From assembly GCA_032160705.1 (NCBI GenBank), contig JAVHVE010000073.1, positions 124,001 through 188,000 of the forward strand: a stretch of DNA of 64,000 nt, written 5' to 3'. Of the stretch, positions 8,324 through 17,218 are shown piece by piece. Each line of letters begins with the position of its first letter. The stretch's first letter is position 1. This DNA is from QHXM01 sp032160705. GTDB taxonomy: Bacteria; Acidobacteriota; Blastocatellia; Pyrinomonadales; Pyrinomonadaceae. The notes beneath the pieces were generated by a model. It had not been told where the DNA came from, searched no databases, and saw only the letters and a list, made by a program, of their open reading frames with translations. The position numbers and the translations under genes were made by a program.

Positions 8324-9118
8324 TTACGGTTTGCCTTCCGACTCCGTAATTTTGACTACAGTATTTCGCAGGACGCCGACACCTTCAACTTCAACTTCAA
8401 CTTCGTCACCATCCTTGAGAACGGAGACTCCGGCGGGCGTGCCGGTGATAACCAAGTCACCCGGTAGTAGCGTCATCGAATGGGAAATGTAGCGCAACAG
8501 ATTAGCGACGGAGAAGGCCATCGCCGAGGTACGCGCACTTTGCCTTATTTCGCCGTTGACGCGCGTGGCGACCATAATATCTGCCGGGTTGATGTCTGTG
8601 ACGATCACAGGGCCGACCGGACAGAAAGTATCGAAGGATTTGGCACGCGTGAATTGTACATCTTTGCGTTGAAGATCACGTGCAGTAACATCGTTGACGC
8701 ACGTATAGCCCAGTACATAAGTCAATGGGTCTTGCGCATCGGATAAACGAGATGCGGTGCGTCCGATAACGACCCCAAGCTCGCCCTCATGTTCTACTTG
8801 AACTGACGAAGAGGGAAGCTTGATTGCTTCGCCTGAAGCGATAATTGCTGATGGTGCTTTCAGGAAGAGCAGCGGCTCGGAAGGCATCGGATTACCCAGT
8901 TCAGCGGCATGCTCCCTATAGTTGCGTCCGACGCACACGATCTTGGAAGGCGTCACGGGAGCCAAAAGGCTTACTTCGGAGAGCGGGATTTTGTCTGAGT
9001 GTATGCGGGGGCGACTGCCAAAAGCGTCAGCATCAATGAGCGGTCGGACAAAATCTTCTTCGATGATGCCATAGCGCGGCTCTGAAAAAGTTTGATGTAT
9101 GAAGCGGCAGAGTTTCAT
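8324..9118 (-). CDS. fumarylacetoacetate hydrolase (FAH) family protein
   Basis: A 264-residue FAH-fold enzyme. The metal-binding HEGELGVVIG motif is present, as are KIVCVGRNYREHAAELG, GYTCVNDVTARDLQRKD, KSFDTFCPVGP and the ending PGDLVITGTPAGV. These are typical of the acylpyruvase/2-hydroxyhepta-diene-dioate isomerase branch, which cleaves or isomerises 2-keto acids using Mg2+. The precise substrate is not inferable. It sits three bases from the end of its upstream neighbour (FN3 lipoprotein), so the two are probably co-transcribed. Confidence 0.88.
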   Translation of the reverse strand: MKLCRFIHQTFSEPRYGIIEEDFVRPLIDADAFGSRPRIHSDKIPLSEVSLLAPVTPSKIVCVGRNYREHAAELGNPMPSEPLLFLKAPSAIIASGEAIKLPSSSVQVEHEGELGVVIGRTASRLSDAQDPLTYVLGYTCVNDVTARDLQRKDVQFTRAKSFDTFCPVGPVIVTDINPADIMVATRVNGEIRQSARTSAMAFSVANLLRYISHSMTLLPGDLVITGTPAGVSVLKDGDEVEVEVEGVGVLRNTVVKITESEGKP

Positions 9119-9121
9119 GAG

Positions 9122-10288
9122 TTAGGGCGCTGTTTCCGATTCGACATTCGACGGGGGGCTTTGATTGCCCGCTGCATCAACCGCGACGACATAATAATAG
9201 TATCTTTTCCCGGATTCGACAGCTACGTCCTGAAACGTCGTACGCGTCAGAAGATTCTGCGTAATTTTTGTCCAGCGATCTTTGGGTAAATCAGGATCGG
9301 TCGAGCGGTAAACATTATAGCCTACGACATCCCGCTCTGGATTTGCCGGGAAAAAGAGGGCGAGGTGTCCGGGTGTGGCTGCAATGGAAATTTTATCTGG
9401 CGCGGACGGGGCAAATGTATCAGCGGGAGCGACCGGGATAGCATTGGAGTTAAGGCTCTCGACCTGATTGCCGCCTGTGCCAAGAGAGACGGCGCGGACG
9501 ACGTAGTTATACTCTTCTCCGAAGCGAAAAGTCTGATCGCTGTAGCGTGTGCCCGTCACAAGCGTGGTGTTGATAGGCGTCTGTCCGATCTCAATCTGCG
9601 ATTTTTCGACTCGATAAACGTTGTAGCCGAGAAGATTCACGGGCGTCGAGCCGTCAATATTAGTTGCGGGGGGATTCCAGGTGATCGTGACGGCATTGGC
9701 GCTCAACTCGCTATTAGTAATGGTTGGGGGTTCGGCAATCTTGGCTGCCGGTTCAACCAGGAGAAAGTTTGAGAAGGCTGCGCGCTGTCCCGCCGCGTTG
9801 ACATAGCGTACGGCATAGCGCAAGCGTGTCGGCTGGCCTGCCAGTTCGAGCGTGTCGATATAGACCAAGGTATTACCAATCGTGCGGATGGTTTCGTAAT
9901 TGATCGAGCCGATCAGTGTTGAGCGCGCGGCGAATTCGTCTTCGGTCAGCGGCAAAGGAGCGGTTGGGTTTTCGGCTAAACGATAAATGTCTATCCGGCG
10001 GATGCTCTGGACGCTTTCATCCGGTGCGTTACGTTGCGGCGCTGGCCAACTCAAGATCACCTGGTTGCCGCGCTGAGCGCCCGAAAGCAGTTCGGTCCGT
10101 TGCGGGATGCGCTCGACTGGCGGCAGGGGGGGGCGACGCTTGCCGCAGGCAGGGAACAGCAGTAAACAGAAGGCGGAAAGCAGAAGGCAAAGAGTAAGCT
10201 GCGAGCGGAAGGCCGGCAAGTATTTTTCGCCTTGCGCCGTTCGTCTTCTGCCTTCCGCTTTCAGGTCTGAAGCTGAATCCTGTTTCAC
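9122..10288 (-). CDS. lipoprotein with fibronectin type III repeats
   Basis: A 388-residue predicted outer-surface lipoprotein. A hydrophobic stretch ends in FPAC, a plausible lipobox, followed by GKRRPPLPPVERIPQ. Three FN3-like modules follow (about 65-165, 180-280 and 290-385), recognisable from NLLGYNVYRVEKS, DVVGYNVYRSTD and RYYYYVVAVDAAGNQSPPSN. FN3 modules mediate binding; no catalytic domain is visible. The first GTG overlaps the hslU stop, but the stretch before the hydrophobic core lies in a heptad repeat, so a TTG start nearer the core (about 10231) is possible. An 8-base G tract lies just after the lipobox codons. Confidence 0.78.
   Translation of the reverse strand: MKQDSASDLKAEGRRRTAQGEKYLPAFRSQLTLCLLLSAFCLLLFPACGKRRPPLPPVERIPQRTELLSGAQRGNQVILSWPAPQRNAPDESVQSIRRIDIYRLAENPTAPLPLTEDEFAARSTLIGSINYETIRTIGNTLVYIDTLELAGQPTRLRYAVRYVNAAGQRAAFSNFLLVEPAAKIAEPPTITNSELSANAVTITWNPPATNIDGSTPVNLLGYNVYRVEKSQIEIGQTPINTTLVTGTRYSDQTFRFGEEYNYVVRAVSLGTGGNQVESLNSNAIPVAPADTFAPSAPDKISIAATPGHLALFFPANPERDVVGYNVYRSTDPDLPKDRWTKITQNLLTRTTFQDVAVESGKRYYYYVVAVDAAGNQSPPSNVESETAP
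10157..10262. repeat. heptad inverted repeat B (overlaps the lipoprotein signal region)
   Basis: The plus strand has purine-rich 7-base units (such as GGCGGAA, AGCAGAA, GGCAAAG) and, about 50 bases on, complementary units such as TCTGCCT and TCCGCTT. It lies between hslU and the body of the FN3 lipoprotein. Translated on the minus strand, the first arm encodes the Leu/Cys-rich hydrophobic signal segment. Confidence 0.7.
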
Positions 10289-11718
10289 AGAATGTACCGG
10301 CTCAGGTCTTGATCCTTGACCGTTTCAGCGAGCATCAGATTGACATAGGCTGCGTCTATGCGTTGCTGCTTGGGTTCCAGGTCGGGGCCTTCAAAGCTGA
10401 TTTCGTCAAGCAGTCTCTCCATGATCGTGTGCAGGCGGCGCGCTCCGATATTCTCTGTCTGCTCGTTGACGCGCGCGGCGAAATTGGCGATTGACTCGAT
10501 GGCATCTTCCGTGAAGTCTAGCTCGACGCCTTCGGTCTCCATGAGCGCGCGATACTGTTTGATGAGCGCGTTCTTCGGCTCAGTTAAAATTCGCTTGAAG
10601 TCCTCAATCGTCAGCGCTTCCAGTTCGACACGGATGGGGAAGCGTCCCTGTAGTTCCGGGATCAGATCGGAAGGTTTGGAGACGTGGAAAGCTCCGGCGG
10701 CGATAAACAGGATGTGATCCGTCCTGACCATGCCGTAACGTGTGTTGACGGTCGTGCCTTCAACTATCGGGAGAATGTCGCGCTGCACGCCCTCGCGAGA
10801 AACGTCCGGGCCTGTGCCCGACTCACGTCCGGCGATTTTGTCTATCTCGTCCAGAAAGATGATGCCGGATGATTCAACACGTTCGAGCGCAGCGCGAGCG
10901 ACCTGATCCATGTCAATCAGGCGCTCCTCTTCCTCCTGCATAAGATATTCCATCGCTTCGTCAACGCGCATCTTCCGGCGTTTGGTGCGTCCCTGAAAGA
11001 GATTGCCGAGCATGTCCTTCATATTAATGCCCATCTCTTCAATGCCCTGTGGCCCGGCCAGCTCAATGGTGGGAAAGCTCTTCTCGCGGACTTCGATCTC
11101 GATGAGACGATTGTCGAGCTTGCCGGATCGCAATTGTGTGCGGAGCTTCTCCCGCGTCCGCTGGAAGTTATCGTCACGCTCAGGCGTCTCGGCGGTTGGG
11201 GCATGCTCCTCGGTTTGAGCTTCGTCGAAATCAAAATAGCTTGGAGAAAGCGAAGATTTCGGGGGTGGGAGCAGCAAGTCCAGAATCCGCTCCTCGACAT
11301 TGAGTTCCGCCTTGTCGGCAATCTCTTCGATTTTTTCTTCGCGGGTCATCTCGACGGCGATCTCCGTCAAATCGCGTATCATGCTTTCGACATCGCGCCC
11401 CACGTACCCGACTTCAGTAAACTTGGAGGCTTCAACTTTCAGAAAAGGGGAGTTGGACATCCGCGCCAGGCGGCGTGCAATTTCGGTTTTTCCCACGCCG
11501 GTTGAGCCGATCATGATGATGTTCTTGGGCATCACGTCGGCGGCCATCTCGGGCGGCAGCTTCTGGCGGCGGACGCGATTTCTGAGAGCGATGGCGACCG
11601 CGCGCTTGGCGTTGCGCTGGCCGACGACATGCTTATCAAGCGCGGAGACGATCTGACGCGGAGTCATTTCATCAAGACGCGCTTCTTCATCAACATCGCC
11701 TGAAAGATAGATAACCAT
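10285..11718 (-). CDS. hslU: HslU ATPase subunit of the HslUV protease
   Basis: A 477-residue AAA+ unfoldase that feeds substrates to HslV. The N-terminal segment MTPRQIVSALDKHVVGQ, the Walker A GSTGVGKTEIARRLA and Walker B IIFLDEIDK are all present. The ending RYIL at the extreme C-terminus is the tail that inserts between HslV subunits. It is about 30 residues longer than usual, with the extra length in a charged intermediate (I) domain rich in Asp and Glu. It follows hslV on the same strand, separated by heptad repeat C. Confidence 0.95.
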   Translation of the reverse strand: MVIYLSGDVDEEARLDEMTPRQIVSALDKHVVGQRNAKRAVAIALRNRVRRQKLPPEMAADVMPKNIIMIGSTGVGKTEIARRLARMSNSPFLKVEASKFTEVGYVGRDVESMIRDLTEIAVEMTREEKIEEIADKAELNVEERILDLLLPPPKSSLSPSYFDFDEAQTEEHAPTAETPERDDNFQRTREKLRTQLRSGKLDNRLIEIEVREKSFPTIELAGPQGIEEMGINMKDMLGNLFQGRTKRRKMRVDEAMEYLMQEEEERLIDMDQVARAALERVESSGIIFLDEIDKIAGRESGTGPDVSREGVQRDILPIVEGTTVNTRYGMVRTDHILFIAAGAFHVSKPSDLIPELQGRFPIRVELEALTIEDFKRILTEPKNALIKQYRALMETEGVELDFTEDAIESIANFAARVNEQTENIGARRLHTIMERLLDEISFEGPDLEPKQQRIDAAYVNLMLAETVKDQDLSRYIL

Positions 11719-11730
11719 TTTTATAGGAGA

Positions 11731-11812
11731 CAGGAGACAGGAGACAGAAGTCAGAAGGAAGAAGCGGAGAACCGCTTTTGTTTTTATTCTGACTTCTGTT
11801 TCCTGTCTCCTG
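11731..11812. repeat. heptad inverted repeat C (between hslV and hslU)
   Basis: This is one of the clearest members of the family. The left arm 11731-11757 is made of units like GGAGACA and GAAGTCA; the right arm 11786-11812 is its near-exact reverse complement (about 25 of 27 positions). The loop holds a second small hairpin (AGCGG with CCGCT). It would split the hslV-hslU transcript by a stable stem. Confidence 0.85.
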
Positions 11813-11823
11813 GATTCTGCTTT

Positions 11824-12369
11824 TCAAAGTTCCTCGACGATTATGTTCGTGTTCGAGTAGATGCAAATCTCTCCGGCGATGCGCAGCGCGTTGACGGCGA
11901 TGTCGCGGGCTGACATCTCCGTATGCTCGACGAGCGCGCGGGCGGCGGCCAGAGCGTAGGAGCCACCTGAGCCGATGGCGAGCACACCGTCATCCGGCGC
12001 GATGACGTCGCCGTTGCCGGAGAGCAAAAAAGAACTCTTCTCATCGGCGACGACGAGCAGGGCTTCGAGGTGACGCAGGATTTTGTCCGTGCGCCAATCC
12101 TTGCTCAGTTCGATGGCGGCGCGCTCCAGATTCCCGTGATATTGTTCGAGCTTGCCCTCAAAACGCGTCAAGAGGGAAAAGGCGTCGGCGGTTGCGCCTG
12201 CAAAACCCGCCAGGATGCGGTCGTTATAGAGTCGGCGCACCTTGCGCGCGCCCGACTTCATCACGGTTTCGCCTAAAGTGACCTGGCCGTCGCCCGCGAG
12301 CGCGACGTGCCCGTCGCGACGCACGTGCAAGACGGTTGTACTGCGTACTTTTGAAGATTCTTTGTCCAT
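11824..12369 (-). CDS. hslV: HslV peptidase subunit of the HslUV protease
   Basis: A 181-residue Ntn-hydrolase. The propeptide MDKESSKVRS precedes TTVLHVRRDG, so processing exposes the catalytic N-terminal Thr. GDGQVTLGETVMKSGARKVRRL and ILAGFAGATADAFSL are family blocks, and AIGSGGSYALAAARAL is the conserved GSGG core. HslV forms double hexameric rings capped by HslU in the cytoplasm. It is the promoter-proximal gene of the hslVU unit. Confidence 0.95.
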   Translation of the reverse strand: MDKESSKVRSTTVLHVRRDGHVALAGDGQVTLGETVMKSGARKVRRLYNDRILAGFAGATADAFSLLTRFEGKLEQYHGNLERAAIELSKDWRTDKILRHLEALLVVADEKSSFLLSGNGDVIAPDDGVLAIGSGGSYALAAARALVEHTEMSARDIAVNALRIAGEICIYSNTNIIVEEL

Positions 12370-12576
12370 GAGCTTAGTTAAGCACTATAGGAAGACGCGC
12401 GAAGGGAAGTCAAGCGGCGTCTGCGGAGAGCGCGCGCTTGTTGTTTCGGGCTATTGTCGCAAGGGGTGCAAGAGGCCGTGAGCTTCGTAAAGGTTTTGGG
12501 TTATGATGTGGAGAGATGAATGCGCTTAACGCTTGAATACAAATATTGATAGAAAAGTTGTGAGAGGGTGTCTGTA

Positions 12577-13338
12577 ATGACGGATGGAAGACCGCGCATC
12601 GGAATTACGATGCGCCTGGAGTTGGAGACAGACCGCTTTTACCTTTCGCGTTATTACAGCGAAGCGGTCGAGGCAGCGGGTGGAGCGCCCGTGCATATCA
12701 GTCTGATCCCGCACAGGGAATATTTGGGAGCGCTCCTGGAGAGTCTTGATGGAATCCTGTTGCCGGGGAGTGATTCGGATGTCGACCCGACACGCTACGG
12801 GCGCGAGCCTCACCCGATGCTCGGCCATGTGCATCCTCTCAAAGATGAAACAGACCTGCTGGTGCTCGAAGAAGTGGAGAGGCGTGGCGTGTCGCTGCTG
12901 GCGATTTGTTTTGGGATGCAGGTCTTAAATGTTTCGCGCGGCGGAACTCTCATCCAGGATATCAGTTCGGAGATGCCGGAAGCGATCAAGCACCAGCAGG
13001 GCGCACCGCGCGACCGTCGATCTCATCGCGTCCGGCTGCTACAGGGAAGCCTGCTGGCGCAACTTTCGGGAAATGATGGCGAGTTCGTCAATAGTCACCA
13101 TCACCAGGCAATAGAGACAGTGGGCAGGGAACTGGTGGCGACGGCCTGGACTACGGACGGACTGGTCGAGGCGCTGGAAGACCCACGCGGTGATCGCTTC
13201 GCGCTGGCTGTCCAGTGGCATCCAGAGATTGGGTGGGAGAAAGACGAGTTTTCTCAATCTCTCTTTGGCCGATTCATCGGCGCGGCGCGCGATTATGCGA
13301 ATGCGAGAAGCGCAGGGCGGGTGCGGGTGGTCAACTAG
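12577..13338 (+). CDS. class I glutamine-amidotransferase-like peptidase C26 (gamma-glutamyl-GABA hydrolase family)
   Basis: A 253-residue hydrolase of the PuuD-like family. The nucleophile sits in AICFGMQVLN (the usual motif is GICRG; here Arg is replaced by Phe), the His-Glu pair is in VQWHPE, and the substrate loop is LLPGSDSDVDPTRYG. Relatives cleave gamma-glutamyl bonds of gamma-glutamyl-GABA or similar compounds. The ATG at 12577 is preferred over the in-frame GTG nine bases earlier because GAGGG lies eight bases before it. It heads a run of plus-strand genes. Confidence 0.86.
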   Translation: MTDGRPRIGITMRLELETDRFYLSRYYSEAVEAAGGAPVHISLIPHREYLGALLESLDGILLPGSDSDVDPTRYGREPHPMLGHVHPLKDETDLLVLEEVERRGVSLLAICFGMQVLNVSRGGTLIQDISSEMPEAIKHQQGAPRDRRSHRVRLLQGSLLAQLSGNDGEFVNSHHHQAIETVGRELVATAWTTDGLVEALEDPRGDRFALAVQWHPEIGWEKDEFSQSLFGRFIGAARDYANARSAGRVRVVN

Positions 13339-13358
13339 GGGCGGCGAGCTTTTTTTGT

Positions 13359-13369
13359 GTCCGATAACG
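13359..13369 (-). repeat. copy of the 11-base word CGTTATCGGAC
   Basis: Exact copy (minus orientation) in the gap between the C26 hydrolase and the SDR gene. See the finding on this word. Confidence 0.75.
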
Positions 13370-13415
13370 TCTGTAGCAAAGTTTCTGTTAAAAAAGGGAA
13401 GAAGGGTAGCGACTG

Positions 13416-14186
13416 ATGGATATCGAGGGATTGAGCTTGCGTGAGCGTGTGGCCCTGGTGACGGGAGGCTCGCGCGGAATTGGTCGGGCGACCGTGCTGC
13501 GGTTGGCGGAACTGGGCGCTGCCGTCCTGGTCAATTACGCACGCGACGAAAAGGCTGCCATAGAAACTGTGCGCGAGGCCGAAGAGCGGGGCGTTAAAGC
13601 TCTGGCTGTTCAGGCAGATGTCAGTTTGCTGGAAGAAGCGGAGCGACTCGTGCGGGCGGCGCTCGAAGAGTTTGGAAGACTGGATATTGTGGTTTGCAAC
13701 GCAGGTATCTGGGAAGGTGCGCCGGTCGAAGAGATGTCGGAGGAATTGTGGGACAGGGTTTTGGAGATAAATCTGAAAGGCACCTGGGCAATCTGTCGCG
13801 CGGCGGTGCCTGTCATGAAGCGCCAGGGGTTTGGACGCATCGTCATCGTCAGCTCGACCGCAGGGCAGCGTGGTGAAGCCAACGTCTCGAATTATGCAGC
13901 ATCGAAAGGCGGGCAGATAGCTTTCACCAAATCGCTGGCGGCTGAACTGGCGGGTGATGGAATCACGGTCAACTCGGTCGCGCCCGGCTGGGTCGAGACG
14001 GAGATGACCGAGGAAGTTTTCGCAGACGAGAGTTACCGTCAGGCTGTTGAGAGGACAATCCCTGTGGGGCGGGTCGCGAGCGCAGATGATATAGCCCGGC
14101 CAATCGTTTTTCTTTGCACGGACTGGGCCAGACATATTACGGGCGAGGTTTTGAACGTCAACGGCGGGTCGGTGCTGTGCGGTTAA
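13416..14186 (+). CDS. SDR-family oxidoreductase (3-oxoacyl-ACP reductase-like)
   Basis: A 256-residue classical short-chain dehydrogenase/reductase. The cofactor motif TGGSRGIG is at about 18-25, the NNAG-type motif is CNAGIWEG, the catalytic Ser is in VSSTAGQ, and Tyr and Lys are in NYAASKGG. The C-terminus ITGEVLNVNGGSVL is typical of FabG-like enzymes. NADP use is suggested by the Arg after the glycine motif and the NYARDEKA segment. The real substrate is unknown; no fatty-acid synthesis genes are adjacent. Confidence 0.88.
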   Translation: MDIEGLSLRERVALVTGGSRGIGRATVLRLAELGAAVLVNYARDEKAAIETVREAEERGVKALAVQADVSLLEEAERLVRAALEEFGRLDIVVCNAGIWEGAPVEEMSEELWDRVLEINLKGTWAICRAAVPVMKRQGFGRIVIVSSTAGQRGEANVSNYAASKGGQIAFTKSLAAELAGDGITVNSVAPGWVETEMTEEVFADESYRQAVERTIPVGRVASADDIARPIVFLCTDWARHITGEVLNVNGGSVLCG

Positions 14187-14206
14187 ATTTGAGCGGGAGA
14201 TAAAAG

Positions 14207-15430
14207 ATGAGTCTTGCCGATGCGACGATAGAACAGGGTTCTAATCGGAGGAGAACGGGGATGAGGACGGTGCTGGGGCTGGAAAAATTGCTGCGTGATA
14301 ATGTTGATAGCCTGCGCGGGGCGCGGGTTGGGTTGATTTGCAACCAGTCGTCCGTTGACCATGAGCTGAGACACGCGGCGGATTTGTTTCAGGATCATGC
14401 TGGAATCAAGCTGACCACGCTGTTCGGGCCGCAGCACGGGATACGCGGTGACGTGCAGGACAACATGGTAGAGACGAAACACGCTGTAGATCGAGCGACA
14501 GGTCTTCCGATCTACTCGCTCTACTCGGAGACGCGCGAGCCGACCGAAGAGATGTTGGAGAATGTGGATGCGCTGGTTTTCGACATGCAGGACGTGGGTT
14601 GCCGTATCTACACTTTCGTTTACACGCTGGCGAACTGTATGCGCGCCGCCAAAAAGTTCGGCAAACGTGTCATTGTCTGTGATCGCCCGAACCCGATTAA
14701 CGGCGAGACGGTAGCAGGGACTGTCTTGAAGCCGGAATTCGCTTCGTTCGTCGGGCAATTTCCGATAGCGACGCGGCACGGGATGACCGTTTGCGAATTG
14801 GCGCGCATGTTCAACGAGCACTTCGGTATCGGATGCGAGCTGGAAACAATTTTGATGGAAGGATGGTCGCGCGAGCAGTGGCTGGATGAGACGGACGCTC
14901 CATGGGTGATACCTTCGCCGAACATGCCGACGCTTGATTCGGCGACTGTTTTCCCGGGCACAGTTCACGTGGAAGGAACGCAGCTCTCGGAAGGACGTGG
15001 AACGACGCGGCCATTTGAGTTAATCGGCGCGCCTTACATAGTGGCGGAAGAGTATGCCAGGCATCTAACGAGCCTCGGATTTCCGGGAGTACATTTTAGG
15101 GGCTGCGGGTTTCAGCCGACTTTCCAGAAACACGCCGGAATAACCTGCGGCGGGGTGCAGATTCACGTCACAGACCGCCGCGAGTTTGAGCCTGTCATCG
15201 TCGGGGCAGGAGTTGTCAAGGTGGCTTACGATCTCTACATGGACGATTTTCGCTGGAAGGAACCGCCATATGAGTACGTGTACGACAAAAATCCTTTTGA
15301 CGTGATTGCGGGAACAGACAGGCTGCGGGAGTCAATCGAGCGCGGAGACTCAATCGAAAGGATCGCGGAAACCTGGACGGATGACCTGGAAAAATTCAGA
15401 CGCGAGCGCGAGCTTTTTTTACTCTACTGA
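14207..15430 (+). CDS. namZ: DUF1343 protein, exo-beta-N-acetylmuramidase (NamZ) family
   Basis: A 407-residue DUF1343 protein; the family includes NamZ, which removes terminal MurNAc from peptidoglycan glycans. Seen are GARVGLICNQSSVD, LFGPQHGIRGDVQDN, DALVFDMQDVGCRIYTF, DRPNPINGE and NMPTLDSATVFPGTV, all strongly conserved. GEGTQLSEGRGTT-like residues form the end of the first domain, and the C-terminal domain begins near FQPTFQK. No signal peptide is evident at the chosen ATG, which has a GGGAGA ribosome-binding site. With NagZ at 59621 it suggests glycan turnover in this organism. Confidence 0.88.
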   Translation: MSLADATIEQGSNRRRTGMRTVLGLEKLLRDNVDSLRGARVGLICNQSSVDHELRHAADLFQDHAGIKLTTLFGPQHGIRGDVQDNMVETKHAVDRATGLPIYSLYSETREPTEEMLENVDALVFDMQDVGCRIYTFVYTLANCMRAAKKFGKRVIVCDRPNPINGETVAGTVLKPEFASFVGQFPIATRHGMTVCELARMFNEHFGIGCELETILMEGWSREQWLDETDAPWVIPSPNMPTLDSATVFPGTVHVEGTQLSEGRGTTRPFELIGAPYIVAEEYARHLTSLGFPGVHFRGCGFQPTFQKHAGITCGGVQIHVTDRREFEPVIVGAGVVKVAYDLYMDDFRWKEPPYEYVYDKNPFDVIAGTDRLRESIERGDSIERIAETWTDDLEKFRRERELFLLY

Positions 15431-15451
15431 CGGCAGGAGGATGGTGCGCTT

Positions 15452-16057
15452 GTGAAGCAGTCGTTAGACGAGTTACTGGAAGAATGTGGGCGCGTGCATG
15501 GCCACTTGTGCGCCGGGCAATTACTGGGCGTGCGGATGGCGCTGCTGGGATGCCGCCTTGTGGGGCTGGATGATCCGCGTGGGGAGGATCGCAAAAAGTT
15601 GATTGTCTGGGTTGAGATAGATCGTTGCATGGCTGATGCGGTGGCAGCCGTCACGGGCGTGCGGCTCGGTAAACGGAGTCTGAAGTATTTCGATTATGGC
15701 AAGGTGGCCGCGACGTTTCTCAATACAGAGACTGGCGAGGCCGTGCGAATAGTCGCGCTGGATGAGTCACGCGCACTGGCGGACGTGCGCTATCCTCAGA
15801 TAGAGAACAAGAAGGAGCGGCAGTTTCGCGCTTACGGTGAGGCGGATGATGCGGAACTGTTCAAGGTCGAGCGCGTGCTGGTCGAATATGGAGAGATGGA
15901 TGCTCCCGGGCGACCGCGCGCGCGCATCAAATGTGCCGGATGCTGTGAGGGAGTCAACGACGGGCGAGAATTGAAGATGGAGGACGGGACGCTTTTATGC
16001 CGCTCTTGCGCCCTGGGCGGATACTATAAAAAGTTGTGGACTGACTCTGCTGGGTAA
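15452..16057 (+). CDS. FmdE-like protein with C-terminal zinc-ribbon
   Basis: A 201-residue protein resembling subunit E of formylmethanofuran dehydrogenase. The N-terminus has CGRVHGHLCAGQLLGVRMALLG, and VEIDRCMADAVAAVTGVRLGKRSL follows; both are FmdE signatures with Cys/His metal ligands. The C-terminus has two CxxC pairs (KCAGCCEG and LLCRSCA), a DksA/TraR-like zinc ribbon. FmdE proteins outside methanogens have no settled role; metal or molybdopterin handling is often suggested. It starts at GTG with GGAGG 11 bases upstream, just after namZ. Confidence 0.82.
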   Translation: MKQSLDELLEECGRVHGHLCAGQLLGVRMALLGCRLVGLDDPRGEDRKKLIVWVEIDRCMADAVAAVTGVRLGKRSLKYFDYGKVAATFLNTETGEAVRIVALDESRALADVRYPQIENKKERQFRAYGEADDAELFKVERVLVEYGEMDAPGRPRARIKCAGCCEGVNDGRELKMEDGTLLCRSCALGGYYKKLWTDSAG

Positions 16058-16080
16058 AGGGGAGAGCTTCCGTGCCTCGC

Positions 16081-16091
16081 GTCCGATAACG
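16081..16091 (-). repeat. copy of the 11-base word CGTTATCGGAC
   Basis: Exact copy (minus orientation) in the short gap before the VWA-domain gene. Confidence 0.75.
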
Positions 16092-16117
16092 TCCCCGCCG
16101 CTTACTATTACCTGAAA

Positions 16118-17182
16118 ATGTTAAAGACCAGAGGATCTGTAGCAAGCGTGATTGGTTCGCTGATCATGGTTTTGTGCCTGCTCGCGTCGTTTGGCAGGGA
16201 ATTGCGCGGGCAAAGCGGGCGGAAAGCCACGGAATCGGTGGGCATCTCCAGAGACCCATCCGGGCAGGAAGATGTTCTACGCATCAGAACCGAAGAGGTC
16301 TTGCTGCCGGTTTCCGTCAGGGACGAGGCGGGGTCTCCTGTCGGCGGCCTTGATAAAGAGAAATTCGTAGTCTTCGATAACGGTGTGCGCCAGCAGATCA
16401 TGAGCTTTAATCGTCGCAGAGTTCCGGCCAATATAGTGCTCTTGCTGGATGCCTCAAGTAGTGTCTTCAGTCAGATGCGTTTTATACGCGAGGCCGCAAA
16501 ACGCTTCATCCAGGGACTGGTTAGTGAAGATAAAGTATGCGTGGTACAGTTTTCGGACGGAGTCGAGTTGCTACAGGACTGGACACCTGCTACTGAGCTA
16601 TCGTTACTGGAAAAATCGCTTGACTGGCGCTACCATCCCGGGCTGCGCACGACCTTCTATGATGGATTGTATCTGGCAGCTCAAGAGCAACTGAGTAAAG
16701 TTGAAGGTCGCCGCATAGTTATTCTACTGACGGATGGACTGGATACCGCAGAGAAGCAGAAAGCAAGTTTCGAGGATGCTCTGAACGCCGTCCGGCGGGC
16801 TGATGCGAGCGTTTACGTGGTGAGCTTGACGGCGTATTTGCGCGCTCAACTGGAGGGGAAAGTTGGAAAGACAAAGATACGCAGAATGCTCAGCGGCTAT
16901 GACCAGCGGGAGGTCGCGTACTATCTGGGCATGATTGACAGGTCTGAAAAACTGTTAGAGGGATTGGCCGTGCAGACTGGAGGCAGAATGTTCCTGCCGG
17001 TCAAAGACGAGGAATTGGAGCCCGCTTACAGGGCGATTGCTGAGGAACTGCGCACCCAGTACATCATTACATATCAGCCGCAGCCACGCGCATCTGCCGG
17101 AGAGTACAGGCGCGTTCGTGTGCTGGTGCTGCCGGGAGACTATGAGGTGGCGACGCGAGCGGGCTATACTGGCAGAGGCTAA
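16118..17182 (+). CDS. secreted VWFA-related protein of the acidobacterial type
   Basis: A 354-residue exported protein with an N-terminal hydrophobic segment (about 8-28). It has the TIGR03436-like order: a short beta unit with VSVRDEAGSPVGGLDKEKFVVFDNG, then a von Willebrand A domain starting at NIVLLLDASSSV (the MIDAS DxSxS motif) and continuing with VVQFSDGVELLQDW and ILLTDGLDT. The end, ELRTQYIITYQP followed by YRRVRVLVL, is standard for this group. VWA domains bind ligands through a divalent metal. This protein type is expanded in Acidobacteriota and is a main reason for the taxonomic call. Confidence 0.9.
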   Translation: MLKTRGSVASVIGSLIMVLCLLASFGRELRGQSGRKATESVGISRDPSGQEDVLRIRTEEVLLPVSVRDEAGSPVGGLDKEKFVVFDNGVRQQIMSFNRRRVPANIVLLLDASSSVFSQMRFIREAAKRFIQGLVSEDKVCVVQFSDGVELLQDWTPATELSLLEKSLDWRYHPGLRTTFYDGLYLAAQEQLSKVEGRRIVILLTDGLDTAEKQKASFEDALNAVRRADASVYVVSLTAYLRAQLEGKVGKTKIRRMLSGYDQREVAYYLGMIDRSEKLLEGLAVQTGGRMFLPVKDEELEPAYRAIAEELRTQYIITYQPQPRASAGEYRRVRVLVLPGDYEVATRAGYTGRG

Positions 17183-17218
17183 AGTAATTTAAAACAGAAA
17201 AGGGCAGGGAGGAAGCCA

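Noticed and set aside
13335..14135. 266-codon open frame on the minus strand opposite the SDR gene
   Set aside because: Fully antisense to a clear SDR with conserved motifs; the translation is low-complexity and has no ribosome-binding site.
14183..14968. 261-codon open frame on the minus strand opposite namZ
   Set aside because: Antisense to a well-conserved DUF1343 gene; residue composition (Arg/His rich) is typical of a shadow frame.
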